Positions 6,210-13,931 of a stretch of DNA of 23,713 bases are shown here, one piece after another. The translations under genes were made by a program, and so were the position numbers. Every line of letters starts with the position of its first letter. The stretch's first letter is position 1. Origin of the DNA: Oscillospiraceae bacterium. Its GTDB lineage: Bacteria > Bacillota_A > Clostridia > Oscillospirales > Oscillospiraceae. The notes beneath the pieces are model-generated. The model made no database searches. It was not told where the DNA came from and worked only from the letters and a program-made list of their open reading frames with translations. Location of the stretch: NCBI GenBank assembly GCA_017540945.1, contig JAFYAB010000040.1, positions 1-23,713 of the forward strand. Reading direction: 5' to 3'.

Positions 6210-7760
6210 TTACTTGGCGTAATCCACGGCCTTGGTCTCGCGGATCAGGTTGATCTTGATCTGGCCGGGGTATTCCAGCTCGGCCTCGATCTTCTTGGCG
6301 ATATCCCGGGCCATGAGGACCATATTGTCCTCGGACACGTCCTCGGGACGGACCATGATGCGGACCTCGCGGCCGGCCTGGATGGCGTAGGCCTTCTCCA
6401 CGCCGGGGAAGGAGCCGGTGAGCTCCTCCAGCTTCTCCAGACGGCGGATATAGTTCTCCACGTTCTCGCGCCGGGCGCCGGGGCGGGCGGCGGAGATGGC
6501 GTCGGCCGCCTGCACCAGGCAGGCGATGATGGTCTTGGCCTCCACGTCGCCGTGGTGGGCCTCGATGGCGTGGATGACCTCGGGGGATTCCTTGTACTTT
6601 CTGGCCAGCTCCACGCCCAGCTGGACGTGGCTGCCCTCCATCTCGTGGTCCACGCTCTTGCCCAGGTCATGCAGCAGGCCGGCCCGCTTGGCAAGCGCCA
6701 CGTCCTCGCCCAGCTCGGAGGCCAACAGGCCCGCAATGTGGGCCACCTCCATGGAGTGGTTCAGGACGTTCTGGCCGTAAGAGGTACGGTACTTCTGGCG
6801 GCCCAGCAGCTTGATGAGCTCGGGGTGCAGGCCCTGTACGCCGGTCTCGAAGACGGCGCGCTCGCCCTCCCGCTTGATGGTCTGCTCCACCTCGCGGCGG
6901 GCCTTCTCCACCATGTCCTCGATGCGGGTGGGATGGATGCGGCCGTCGGCGATGAGCTTCTCCAGGGCGACCCGGGCGATCTCGCGGCGGACGGGGTCGA
7001 AGGAGGAGACCGTAATGGCCTCGGGGGTGTCGTCAATGATGAGATCGACGCCGGTGATGGTCTCCAGGGTGCGGATGTTGCGGCCCTCGCGGCCGATGAT
7101 CCGGCCCTTCATTTCGTCGTTGGGCAGGGCCACGACAGAGACGGTGGCCTCGGCGGCGTGGTCGGCGGCGCAGCGCTGGATGGCGGTGGAGATGATCTCC
7201 CGGGCCAGCTGATCGGCGTTGTCCTTCAGCTCCAGCTCGATGTCCTTGAGCTTGACGGCCGCGTCATGGCGGGCCTCCTGCTCCACATTCTTGATGATGA
7301 GGACCTTGGCCTCCTCCTGGGTCAGGCCGGAGATCTTCTCCAGCATTTCCAGCTGGGCCTTCTTGATGGCGTTGACCTCCTCCTGGGTGTTGGCCACAGC
7401 CTGCTGACGCTTGCGGAGCTCCTCCTCCTTGCGCTCGAAGTTGTCCAACTTCTTGTCGAGGGTTTCTTCCTTTTGCTGCAGACGACGCTCCTGCTTGTTG
7501 AGGTCGCCGCGGCGTTCCTTGATCTCTTTTTCGTTTTCGGTGCGAGTTTTATGGATCTCTTCCTTGGCCTCCAGAAGCATCTCACGCTTCTTGTTTTCTC
7601 CGGCCTTGATGGCTTCGTTGTAAAGACGCGTGGCTTCCTCGTCCGCGCTTTTTATCTTTTCAACAGCGTCCTTCTTCAGCTTGGTGAAGATCAGACACGC
7701 TGCAATGGCGCCTGCTGCGATGCCCAAAAGGGGCAGGAGGATATACCAAATCCATTCCAT
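6210..7760 (-). CDS. rny: Ribonuclease Y
   Basis: This 516-residue membrane-anchored endoribonuclease starts bulk mRNA decay in many Gram-positive bacteria. Domains in order are an N-terminal membrane segment (residues about 4-26), a long charged coiled coil (about 30-190), a KH RNA-binding domain with [12 protein letters not shown] (near 218-230), and an HD phosphohydrolase domain with LLHDLGKS (His364-Asp365) and EAHHGD. Length is typical. The start ATG 7760 (MEWIWY) is set by AAAGGAGGTG 10 bases upstream; the frame is open further up but lacks a ribosome site. It is a single-gene unit with a clear promoter at 7864-7892, and it ends at the terminator shared with cca-A. The promoter is followed by a terminator-like hairpin in the leader. 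Confidence 0.96.
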   Translation of the reverse strand: MEWIWYILLPLLGIAAGAIAACLIFTKLKKDAVEKIKSADEEATRLYNEAIKAGENKKREMLLEAKEEIHKTRTENEKEIKERRGDLNKQERRLQQKEETLDKKLDNFERKEEELRKRQQAVANTQEEVNAIKKAQLEMLEKISGLTQEEAKVLIIKNVEQEARHDAAVKLKDIELELKDNADQLAREIISTAIQRCAADHAAEATVSVVALPNDEMKGRIIGREGRNIRTLETITGVDLIIDDTPEAITVSSFDPVRREIARVALEKLIADGRIHPTRIEDMVEKARREVEQTIKREGERAVFETGVQGLHPELIKLLGRQKYRTSYGQNVLNHSMEVAHIAGLLASELGEDVALAKRAGLLHDLGKSVDHEMEGSHVQLGVELARKYKESPEVIHAIEAHHGDVEAKTIIACLVQAADAISAARPGARRENVENYIRRLEKLEELTGSFPGVEKAYAIQAGREVRIMVRPEDVSEDNMVLMARDIAKKIEAELEYPGQIKINLIRETKAVDYAK

Positions 7761-7799
7761 ATACTCCGCACACCTCCTTTCATAAAGAATTGGGTATGC

Positions 7800-7846
7800 C
7801 GAGAAAAAGAAAGCCCGCGCAAGCCTTCCCACAGCTTCGGGCGGGC
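7800..7846 (-). promoter_or_regulatory. Possible attenuator hairpin in the rny 5' leader
   Basis: Read on the minus strand, GCCCGC (7846-7841) pairs with GCGGGC (7818-7813), with inner AAGC/GCTT pairing, and TTTCTTTTTCTC follows. This looks like an intrinsic terminator placed between the promoter and the ribosome site. It could instead be a stabilising hairpin for the leader. No known riboswitch fold was recognised. Confidence 0.5.
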
Positions 7847-7863
7847 AAACTAATCCACTGGCT

Positions 7864-7892
7864 ATTGTAACCTGTACATAAGTCAATGTCAA
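7864..7892 (-). promoter_or_regulatory. Sigma-A-type promoter of rny
   Basis: On the minus strand the -35 is TTGACA (7892-7887), followed by a 17-base spacer and a -10 of TACAAT (7869-7864). A second TTGACA lies a few bases further upstream. Distance to the rny start is about 100 bases. Confidence 0.8.
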
Positions 7893-7969
7893 GATAAAAT
7901 TATGTCAATCTTGCTTTTTTCTTTTCTATAGAGTATAGTAAAGGAAAATCGGGATTTGTCGATATGAAT

Positions 7970-7991
7970 GTAGCGCGGGCAATCTGCCCGC
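7970..7991 (+). repeat. GTAG-foot REP-like hairpin, 22 bases (GCGGGCA/TGCCCGC)
   Basis: GTAGC is followed by arms GCGGGCA and TGCCCGC with a 3-base loop. It is nearly identical to the minus-strand copy at 20696-20717, whose foot is GTAA. It lies in the repeat-filled gap between the divergent rny and pseudouridine synthase genes. Confidence 0.75.
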
Positions 7992-8010
7992 AATATTGAT
8001 AAGCTCCCAC

Positions 8011-8082
8011 CGTAGGGGCCGATGCCCACATCGGCCCGATCCCGTATCGGTGTGAGGGCCGATGTAGGCATCGGCCCCTACG
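8011..8082. repeat. 72-base REP doublet with 18-base core, orientation 1
   Basis: The outer arms are CGTAGGGGCCGATG and its mirror CATCGGCCCCTACG; each half also folds by itself (CCGATG/CATCGG). The core is GATCCCGTATCGGTGTGA. The right flank continues as GAGCTCTGTCGTCGATAC and then the CCTTCCCC element at 8105. The copy at 23594-23665 has the core reversed. Confidence 0.85.
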
Positions 8083-8104
8083 GAGCTCTGTCGTCGATAC
8101 CTCC

Positions 8105-8147
8105 CCTCATCCGGCGCTTCGCGCCACCTTCCCCCCAAGGGGAAGGC
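8105..8147 (+). repeat. Modular CCTTCCCC element, intergenic copy
   Basis: CCTCATCCG, GCGCTTCGCGC, then CACCTTCCCC and GGGGAAGGC. It ends 39 bases before the pseudouridine synthase start and probably lies in its leader RNA. The same module follows the doublet at the right edge of the window. Confidence 0.8.
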
Positions 8148-8186
8148 ATCCTGACAAATCCAAATCTTCAGAAAGGAGGCCGTCGG

Positions 8187-9161
8187 ATGGTGCTGTCCTG
8201 CACGATGACCCGAAAAACCAAGCTGCTCTCCGCCCTGCGGCGGGAGCTGCGGATCTCCGACGGTCTGGTCCGGCGGCTGAAGCCCCTGGACGCCTTCCGG
8301 GTCAACGGGGAGCCGGCCCACACGAACCGTCTTTTGGCGCCGGGGGACCTGGTGGAGGTCCGGATCGAGGAGGCGGCCCCGGACTTCCCCGCCGAGGAGG
8401 GCCCTCTGGACATCCTCTACGAGGACGAATGCCTGATCGCCCTGGATAAACCCGCGGGCATTCTGGTCCATCCCAGCTTTTCCCGCCAGACCGGGACCCT
8501 GGCCAACCGACTCTCGGGCTATTATCGGCGCACGGGGCAGGCCTGCGCGGTCCACGTGCTGACCCGCCTGGACCGGGACACCATGGGGGTCGTGATCTTC
8601 GCCAAGAACGCCTGGGCCCACTGGCTGCTGATGGAGGAGCTGGACGCCGGCCGGATCGAGAAGGTCTACGAGGCCCTGACCGTCGGCGGCCCCGATGCCG
8701 ACGAGGGCCTGATCGACCTGCCCATCGCCAAGCGCCCCAACCCCAGCCTGCTGCGCTGCGTCTCCCCGGAGGGCAAGCCCGCGCAGACCCGCTTCCGGGT
8801 CCTGGAGCGGGGGCTGCCCGGACCGCCCCACGGCCCGGCCCTCTGCCGTCTGGAGCTCCGGCCCCTCACCGGCCGCACCCACCAGCTCCGGGTCCACTGC
8901 GCGCATCTGGGCTTTCCGATCCTGGGAGACCCCCAGTATCAGGCGCCGGGGGACGGGGGCTGCGAGGCATCAGACAACAGCCAACGGGCATCAGACCCGC
9001 CTGGAGGGACGGCGCTTTGCCGTCCCTCGACCCGCGCCGCCGTCGCTTCCTCCGGCCAGCAGCTCATCGCCCGCCGGGTCTCCCTGGACCACCCCCTGAC
9101 AGGGGAACGGCTGTGCTTTGTTTCCAAAATCGAACTGCGGCAGGAATCGGAAATCCGGTAA
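8187..9161 (+). CDS. RluD/RluC-type pseudouridine synthase with a repeat-derived insertion
   Basis: This 324-residue enzyme isomerises uridines in RNA (probably rRNA). An S4-like N-terminal segment (residues about 20-60) precedes the catalytic domain. The motif HVLTRLDRDTMGVVIFAK has catalytic Asp129, and GRTHQLRVH is at about 229-237. ATG 8187 follows GAAAGGAGG by 8 bases; the frame continues upstream only through repeats. Between GDPQYQ and SSGQQLIARRVSLDHP, where relatives have only a short loop, about 36 extra residues occur. They are encoded by a direct repeat of GGCATCAGAC and a GGAG-foot hairpin (9003-9026). The exact target uridine cannot be told from sequence. It is a single gene, with the XRE gene convergent downstream. 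Confidence 0.9.
   Translation: MVLSCTMTRKTKLLSALRRELRISDGLVRRLKPLDAFRVNGEPAHTNRLLAPGDLVEVRIEEAAPDFPAEEGPLDILYEDECLIALDKPAGILVHPSFSRQTGTLANRLSGYYRRTGQACAVHVLTRLDRDTMGVVIFAKNAWAHWLLMEELDAGRIEKVYEALTVGGPDADEGLIDLPIAKRPNPSLLRCVSPEGKPAQTRFRVLERGLPGPPHGPALCRLELRPLTGRTHQLRVHCAHLGFPILGDPQYQAPGDGGCEASDNSQRASDPPGGTALCRPSTRAAVASSGQQLIARRVSLDHPLTGERLCFVSKIELRQESEIR
9003..9028 (+). repeat. GGAG-foot REP-like hairpin inside the pseudouridine synthase gene
   Basis: GGAG is followed by a hairpin whose 10-base arms, GAGGGACGGC (9004-9013) and GCCGTCCCTC (9019-9028), enclose a 5-base loop. The stem core (GGGACGGC) matches the GTAG-foot element at 22170-22192. It is translated in frame as GGTALCRPS. Confidence 0.75.
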
Positions 9162-9213
9162 CAGCTTCCGTCGCGCCATGGATACCGCGCTCATCAGCCG
9201 CTGCCAAAGCGAG

Positions 9214-9259
9214 GATAAGAAAAAGAGGCGGGAAGTCTCACCATCACTTCTCGCCTCTT
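9214..9259 (-). terminator. Terminator of the XRE gene, overlapping its stop codon
   Basis: On the minus strand, AAGAGGCGAGAAGT pairs with ACTTCCCGCCTCTT (one G-T pair, 9-base loop), followed by TTTCTTATC. The stop TAA at 9260-9258 reaches into the stem. The arm sequence resembles the hairpin at 13797-13839 after the ABC genes. Confidence 0.8.
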
Positions 9260-9512
9260 ACAATTCCCTTTCGTTTGCTGGATTGGCTTCAATATAGCCC
9301 TCAATTTTTTCCACGAGGATGCTCGGCTTCAGATCGAGCGCAGCGGCAATTCGCCAGAGCGTTTCCAAATTCGGCTGCTTACTCCCGTTTTCGATCATCG
9401 TCAGATGCGTTCGGGCGATTCCGGCCAGGCCGCTCAACAACTCCTGCGACATGTGTCTTTGCTTACGCTGCTGGCGGATCACCTGACCGACAGCAAAAGG
9501 ATTGAACTGCAT
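9258..9512 (-). CDS. XRE-family helix-turn-helix regulator, 84 residues
   Basis: A single Cro/C1-type HTH spans residues about 8-65. The pattern is VIRQQRKQRHMSQELLSGLAGIARTHLTMIENGSKQPNLETLWRIAAAL in two helices plus recognition helix, with the usual MSQE and IENG landmarks. There is no sensor domain; the tail (VEKIEGYIEANPANEREL) is short and acidic. The start at 9512 is supported by GGGAGGG about 7 bases upstream. It is divergent from the large ABC permease with about 120 bases between starts, and inverted repeats in that gap suggest it represses itself and/or the ABC genes. The ligand or signal is unknown. Confidence 0.9.
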   Translation of the reverse strand: MQFNPFAVGQVIRQQRKQRHMSQELLSGLAGIARTHLTMIENGSKQPNLETLWRIAAALDLKPSILVEKIEGYIEANPANEREL

Positions 9513-9524
9513 TCCATTCCCTCC

Positions 9525-9577
9525 CTACTGTCCGTTATTCTACATGAAGAAAAGAAAAAATATGTATGCGACAGTAG
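9525..9577. promoter_or_regulatory. Candidate XRE operator: distant inverted repeat CTACTGTC / GACAGTAG
   Basis: A perfect 8-base inverted repeat has one half at 9525-9532, next to the XRE ribosome site, and the other at 9570-9577, overlapping the -35 of the ABC promoter. Binding at both halves could control both divergent genes. This is inference from position and symmetry. Confidence 0.5.
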
Positions 9578-9603
9578 ACATTTGAGGAGAAATGTGGTAT
9601 ATT
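9575..9603 (+). promoter_or_regulatory. Promoter of the ABC operon with an inverted repeat in the spacer
   Basis: The -35 is TAGACA (9575-9580), the spacer 17 bases and the -10 TATATT (9598-9603). ACATTT-GAGGAG-AAATGT (9578-9595) is a perfect 6-base-arm dyad that fills the spacer, a classic repressor position. Confidence 0.65.
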
Positions 9604-9635
9604 ATAGATGTATCTATAGAAAAGGAGGGAAGCCT

Positions 9636-12600
9636 ATGAAGCTGTTTCGCATGGTGCTCCAGGGACTGCGGGGGAGAAAGCGGGATACCGCGATCCTGGG
9701 CAGCATCCTGTTCCTTGCCTTTCTCTTTCTGACCCTTTCCTCGATCCTGCTCTCCTCCTTCACGAAAAACGCCGAGCTGCAGCGCCAGGCCCTCCACGGC
9801 AAATGGCAGCTCCTGTACTATGGCGCGGACGCGGAGGGAGAACGGCGCTCCGCCGAGGCGGCCGACTGCGGCGCCATCCGGATCCTTGGCACCTCCAAGG
9901 ACGGGAAACTGGTGGGCTCCGTCGATGAAAAGGTCCAGGAGCTCGGCGGCCTGAAGCTGGTCTCGGGACGGCTGCCCCAGGGGGAGGACGAGATCGTCCT
10001 GGTCCAGGGCCGGATGCCCGCGGAGCCGGAGCTGGGCGAGGACTTTGAAATCGCCTATCAATATACGTATATGCGGGGCGGCAGTCTGTCAAACGATTGG
10101 GAGAGCAGCCGCAAAGCCGTCATTCAGTCCCTGCACGCGGGAGAGACAAACCCTTATACAGGCGAGACCCGAAGCTGGGAAGAGCTGCATGAGATGTTCC
10201 TGTCCTACGTCCATGAGCACTACGATGCTGAGAAAAACAGCGTTACGTTTGAATACGATGAGAACGCAGCCTATTTTGAGCCCAGCTATGACTATCCCTT
10301 CCCTCCGGGCTATGACTTGGAGCGGATTCTGGACGAGGCCGAGGACGATCTGCTCTACGAATGGGCGACGACGATCCTCCATCCGGACCCCTTCTTTAGC
10401 TGGAGCTCTGAGGACGCCGCCTATCGGATGAGTATGGTCAAAACCCTGCCCGGCGGGCTGTTCAGCCATGAGGGCTTTTTGATCAATGTGCTCAACGAGG
10501 GGACCCAGACCAATTATTCCGGTTGGGCCTATTCCGAGGAGGTCAAACGGCAGAGCTCCGTCGACCTGCAAACAGCCAAAACCCTGCTCTATAAGACCTA
10601 CACCGTGGTGGGTTATATCGCCCCTTACGCCGACCACTGGGACGCCCGGGGCCTGACCATGCCGGACGCCTTTGTGTCCCCCGCGGCCGCCGACGCCCAG
10701 CTCCGCGCCCTGCGCCGGGCCGAGGAGGACTACTACGAGGGCGCTCCCAGCTGGGAGCCCACGGAGATCCTGCTGCTCCACAATCCGGACGAGGCGTGGA
10801 AAACGGTCGCCGAGCGGATGCTGACGGTCTTCTCTGAGGTCCAGAAGCCCTACTTCAAGGTGGAGGGCCTCGACGAAGACCTGATCGGCGGGCAGCAGCA
10901 GGGCGTCATCATCGGCCTGGACCCGGAGACCGGCGAGGAAAAATTCTGTGAGATCCAACAGTACGGCTCTGTCGGCTACTTCCTGAAAGATCCCCAGACC
11001 GGCCAAGCCTGGTATCTCACCGGCGATCCCAGGGCGGAGGTCCGCTGGAAGGAATTTTCCGACGCCCTTCTGCCCCTTCAGCCGGAAAGCCTCACTCTGG
11101 AGGAGCTGGAAACGAACAACAGCCATCCCCTCCGCCTCAACCAGTATTCCTACCCCCCCTCCGGCAGCACCGAGGGCTCCCTGAAAACCCTCTGCAGCGG
11201 CATCCTGATCGGCGTGGCCGCCTGCTCGGTGTTCCAGGTGTTTTGGGTCCAGCTCCGCCGCAGAAGAATGCGGCTGACCACTCTGATGTCTGTGGGCGCC
11301 ACGGACGGCCAGGTCTTCCGGATGCTCCTGCTGGAGATCCTGGTGCTGCTGCTCTGTGCCGGCCTGCTGGGGACCGCTCTGGGCTTCGGCCTCTCCCGGA
11401 TCTTCACCGCCCGGATGGAAACAGTCTACACGGTGGATTGGCGTCATCTCTTCGGCGGCATGGTCCTCTGCGTGGCAGCGGTGCTGGTCAGCGCCATGAT
11501 CCCCATGCTGCTGGTGCTGCGGACTCCCCTGACCGGGCGGGAGCAGCTCAGCCGCCACACCCTGGCGTTGAAGGCGCCCCAAAAGCACCGGCGGCAGAGC
11601 TACGGCCGGATCGTCCTGCGCCAGATGCGCGTCAACCGGGGCCGGACGCTTTTGCAGGCGGTCATGTCCTTCCTGCTGGCGTCCATCTGCCTGCTGACCA
11701 TCTTCTTCTGCCACGGCTCCTACGCCGGCTACCGCCGCAAGGTCGAAAAAACCGCTATGCCTGACTATGAGATCATAGTCCCCTACGGCATGAGCCTGCG
11801 GTCGCTGCGGGTCACGCTGGAGGAGCACCCCGCGCTGACGGAGCAGGCGGAGATCGCCGTCTCCCGGGAAGCCCCCAACGTCTGGCTGCACTGCGACGAG
11901 CTGTTGAAGACCAGCCCCATTGTCAAAGCGCTCTCCGGGCTTTCCAATTACTCCCTCCGGAGTCTGCCCGGCGGGCAGCAGGGCCTGGCCGTCCGGGTCG
12001 TGGGTCTGGAGGAGGACGCGCTGGCGGAATTCTGCGCCCGCCTGCCCGCCGAGGGTCTGGATCTGGAAGCCCTCCAAAGGGGGGATGCCTGCGTGGTCCT
12101 GGTCCCCCGCTTTGAGGCGGAGGACGGGGCTCCGGTGCTCCGGGAGGCGGAGCAGACCGCCCTGGACGGGCTTCGGCAGGACGAACAGGCCGGCTATCTG
12201 CTCTCCCTCCATTACGGCGTCCTCTATCAGGACGTGACTGAGGCGGATGCGAGCCTCCGGCCCGGGGACACGGTGGAGCTGAGCGCTGTCAGCCAGAAGA
12301 TCGTGGACGAATATCTGCGCGAAGACACAAAGGAGCGCTCCCTGCGGGTGGAGGCCGTGATCTCCACCCTGGAGCCCCCGCTCTGGCCTCTGTCGGAGAA
12401 CGGCGCGGCCTTCGTGATCGTCACGGGCCAGCCCGCCGTCCCCGCCCTCTATCCCTCCGCCAACACCCGCATGACCGCCTCCCAGACCAAGTACCACGTC
12501 CGCATGGCGAAAATCTTTTACCCCGACAGCTACGGCCTGACCCGCTTTGTGATCTCCAACCGGGAGGACGCGGATCCCGTTGCCATGGACACCGCGGCCT

Positions 12601-13085
12601 ACGATCTGGCCGAGGAGCTGGGGGTGGAGCTGACGAACTACCGCCTGATTAAGGAGCGGGAGCAGAGCACGGCCCAAAACCGCCTGCTGCTCTTCCTGCT
12701 GCTGGGGATCGAAATGGCCCTGGTGCTCTCCACTCTGCTGTATTCCGCCGCCGGCATGGCCGCGGAGCAGGACCGTTTCCGCTTCGGTCTGCTGCAGGCC
12801 ATTGGCCTGAGCAACGGCCAGATCTTCCGGGGCCAGCTCCTGCAAGCCTTCGGTTTGGCCCTGCTGGGCTGCCTGGGGGCGAATCTGCTGCTGGGTCTGG
12901 TCCAGCTGGGCGCCGCCCTGCTCAGCAGCCGGCCCCGGCTGACCCTGCTGGAAAATCTGGACGCCTACCCCTGGAAGCTGCATCTGCTGGTCTGCCTGGG
13001 CTTTATCCTGGTCTATACCCTGCTGCAGAGCATCCCGATCCGCCGTCTGGGTCGGGTGAACGTGATCGAAAATATGAGGAGTTGA
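9636..13085 (+). CDS. Giant FtsX-type ABC transporter permease, 1149 residues
   Basis: This is a two-module permease of the FtsX/MacB superfamily. Predicted membrane spans lie near residues 19-42, 515-540, 563-590, 604-628 (module 1) and 672-698, 1014-1040, 1069-1097, 1115-1135 (module 2). Very large extracellular regions, about 470 and about 315 residues, follow spans 1 and 5. Such permeases act as mechanotransmitters or extract lipoproteins, peptides or lipids rather than importing solutes. ATG 9636 follows AAAAGGAGGG by 6 bases; the frame is open upstream but crosses the promoter. The gene ends with TGA 13083-13085, five bases before the ATPase ATG. The section at about 10040-10600 (residues about 135-320) is less GC-rich and rich in Tyr/Glu/Asp, possibly a lineage-specific domain. 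The substrate is unknown. Confidence 0.9.
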   Translation: MKLFRMVLQGLRGRKRDTAILGSILFLAFLFLTLSSILLSSFTKNAELQRQALHGKWQLLYYGADAEGERRSAEAADCGAIRILGTSKDGKLVGSVDEKVQELGGLKLVSGRLPQGEDEIVLVQGRMPAEPELGEDFEIAYQYTYMRGGSLSNDWESSRKAVIQSLHAGETNPYTGETRSWEELHEMFLSYVHEHYDAEKNSVTFEYDENAAYFEPSYDYPFPPGYDLERILDEAEDDLLYEWATTILHPDPFFSWSSEDAAYRMSMVKTLPGGLFSHEGFLINVLNEGTQTNYSGWAYSEEVKRQSSVDLQTAKTLLYKTYTVVGYIAPYADHWDARGLTMPDAFVSPAAADAQLRALRRAEEDYYEGAPSWEPTEILLLHNPDEAWKTVAERMLTVFSEVQKPYFKVEGLDEDLIGGQQQGVIIGLDPETGEEKFCEIQQYGSVGYFLKDPQTGQAWYLTGDPRAEVRWKEFSDALLPLQPESLTLEELETNNSHPLRLNQYSYPPSGSTEGSLKTLCSGILIGVAACSVFQVFWVQLRRRRMRLTTLMSVGATDGQVFRMLLLEILVLLLCAGLLGTALGFGLSRIFTARMETVYTVDWRHLFGGMVLCVAAVLVSAMIPMLLVLRTPLTGREQLSRHTLALKAPQKHRRQSYGRIVLRQMRVNRGRTLLQAVMSFLLASICLLTIFFCHGSYAGYRRKVEKTAMPDYEIIVPYGMSLRSLRVTLEEHPALTEQAEIAVSREAPNVWLHCDELLKTSPIVKALSGLSNYSLRSLPGGQQGLAVRVVGLEEDALAEFCARLPAEGLDLEALQRGDACVVLVPRFEAEDGAPVLREAEQTALDGLRQDEQAGYLLSLHYGVLYQDVTEADASLRPGDTVELSAVSQKIVDEYLREDTKERSLRVEAVISTLEPPLWPLSENGAAFVIVTGQPAVPALYPSANTRMTASQTKYHVRMAKIFYPDSYGLTRFVISNREDADPVAMDTAAYDLAEELGVELTNYRLIKEREQSTAQNRLLLFLLLGIEMALVLSTLLYSAAGMAAEQDRFRFGLLQAIGLSNGQIFRGQLLQAFGLALLGCLGANLLLGLVQLGAALLSSRPRLTLLENLDAYPWKLHLLVCLGFILVYTLLQSIPIRRLGRVNVIENMRS

Positions 13086-13090
13086 GAACG

Positions 13091-13777
13091 ATGGACCCGA
13101 TTTTACAGACGATCGACCTGAGAAAGACCTATAATCCCGGCACCGCCCAGGCGGTGGAGGCGCTGCGCGGCGTCAATCTCAGCTTCCACGCGGGGGGCTA
13201 TTACGCCATCATCGGCAAGAGCGGCTGCGGAAAGTCCACCCTGCTCCACATCCTGGGGGCCCTGGACGTCCCCAGCTCCGGAAAGGTCCTCTGCGAAGGG
13301 GAGGACGTCTTCCGCCTCTCCCGCCGGGAGCTGGCGGCCTTCCGCCGCAGGAAGGTGGGCTTCGTCTTCCAGGCTTACAATCTGCTGCAGGAGCACACGG
13401 TCTGGGAGAACATCCGGATCCCCCTGCATCTGGACGGCCGGGAGGCGGACGAGGCCTATCTGAAATCCGCTCTGGAGCTGCTGGAGGTGGAGCCCCTGCT
13501 GAAAAAATATCCCTCCCAGCTCTCCGGCGGCGAGCAGCAGCGGGTGGCCATCGCCCGGGCCTTGGCGGCCAAGCCCGCCATCATCCTGGCGGACGAGCCC
13601 ACCGGCAACCTGGACCCCAACACCAGCCAGCAGACCCTGCGGCTGCTGAAGCAGACCGTGTCCGAGCTGCGCCAGACTCTGATCCTGGTGACCCACGACA
13701 TGGATGTGGCCGCCCAGGCCCAGGAGCAGATCCGCATCCACCAGGGCGAGATCGTGGAAATCAAACGCAATCAGTAA
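13091..13777 (+). CDS. ABC transporter ATP-binding protein, LolD/MacB type, 228 residues
   Basis: This ATPase powers the adjacent permease. Walker [10 protein letters not shown] is at residues 42-50, the Q-loop VFQAYN near 92-97, signature [15 protein letters not shown] at 144-158, Walker B AIILADEP at 163-170 with catalytic Glu169, and the H-loop His202 in LVTHD. Length is normal. ATG 13091 is chosen because GAGGAG lies 9 bases upstream; a TTG at 13082 in the same frame overlaps the permease end and has no better site. The close spacing indicates one transcript with the permease. No two-component or lipoprotein partner is adjacent. Confidence 0.95.
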   Translation: MDPILQTIDLRKTYNPGTAQAVEALRGVNLSFHAGGYYAIIGKSGCGKSTLLHILGALDVPSSGKVLCEGEDVFRLSRRELAAFRRRKVGFVFQAYNLLQEHTVWENIRIPLHLDGREADEAYLKSALELLEVEPLLKKYPSQLSGGEQQRVAIARALAAKPAIILADEPTGNLDPNTSQQTLRLLKQTVSELRQTLILVTHDMDVAAQAQEQIRIHQGEIVEIKRNQ

Positions 13778-13796
13778 TAAGTAAATAAAAGAATAC

Positions 13797-13839
13797 GTAA
13801 GAGCTGAGAAGTACGACAAGCATACTTCTCAGCTCTTAC
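13797..13839 (+). terminator. Long perfect hairpin after the ABC operon, probable terminator
   Basis: A 17-base perfect stem starts GTAAGAGCTGAGAAGTA, with a 9-base loop and AT-rich sequence after it (ATATTCCTTATTATATT), but no uninterrupted T-run. Arm sequence is similar to the XRE terminator at 9223-9259 (AAGAG..G.GAAGT in both). Confidence 0.7.
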
Positions 13840-13931
13840 ATATTCCTTATTATATTCGTTTTGCGCTTTGCCTTTCGGCGCATGCGGGGTTTCGAAGGCG
13901 CCGCCCCTGCGGCGGGACCGTTCCCGCTTCC

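Noticed and set aside
7761..7892. Longer RNase Y start at 7892
   Set aside because: The extension overlaps the promoter and leader hairpin; ATG 7760 has AAAGGAGGTG upstream and gives the standard membrane N-terminus.
9405..9635. N-terminal extension of the ABC permease to 9405
   Set aside because: It would cross the XRE gene and the ABC promoter; a strong ribosome site precedes ATG 9636.
10089..12983. 964-residue open frame antisense to the ABC permease
   Set aside because: Gln/Gly/Val/His-rich product typical of a GC-rich shadow frame; no ribosome site, and the sense frame has clear permease features.
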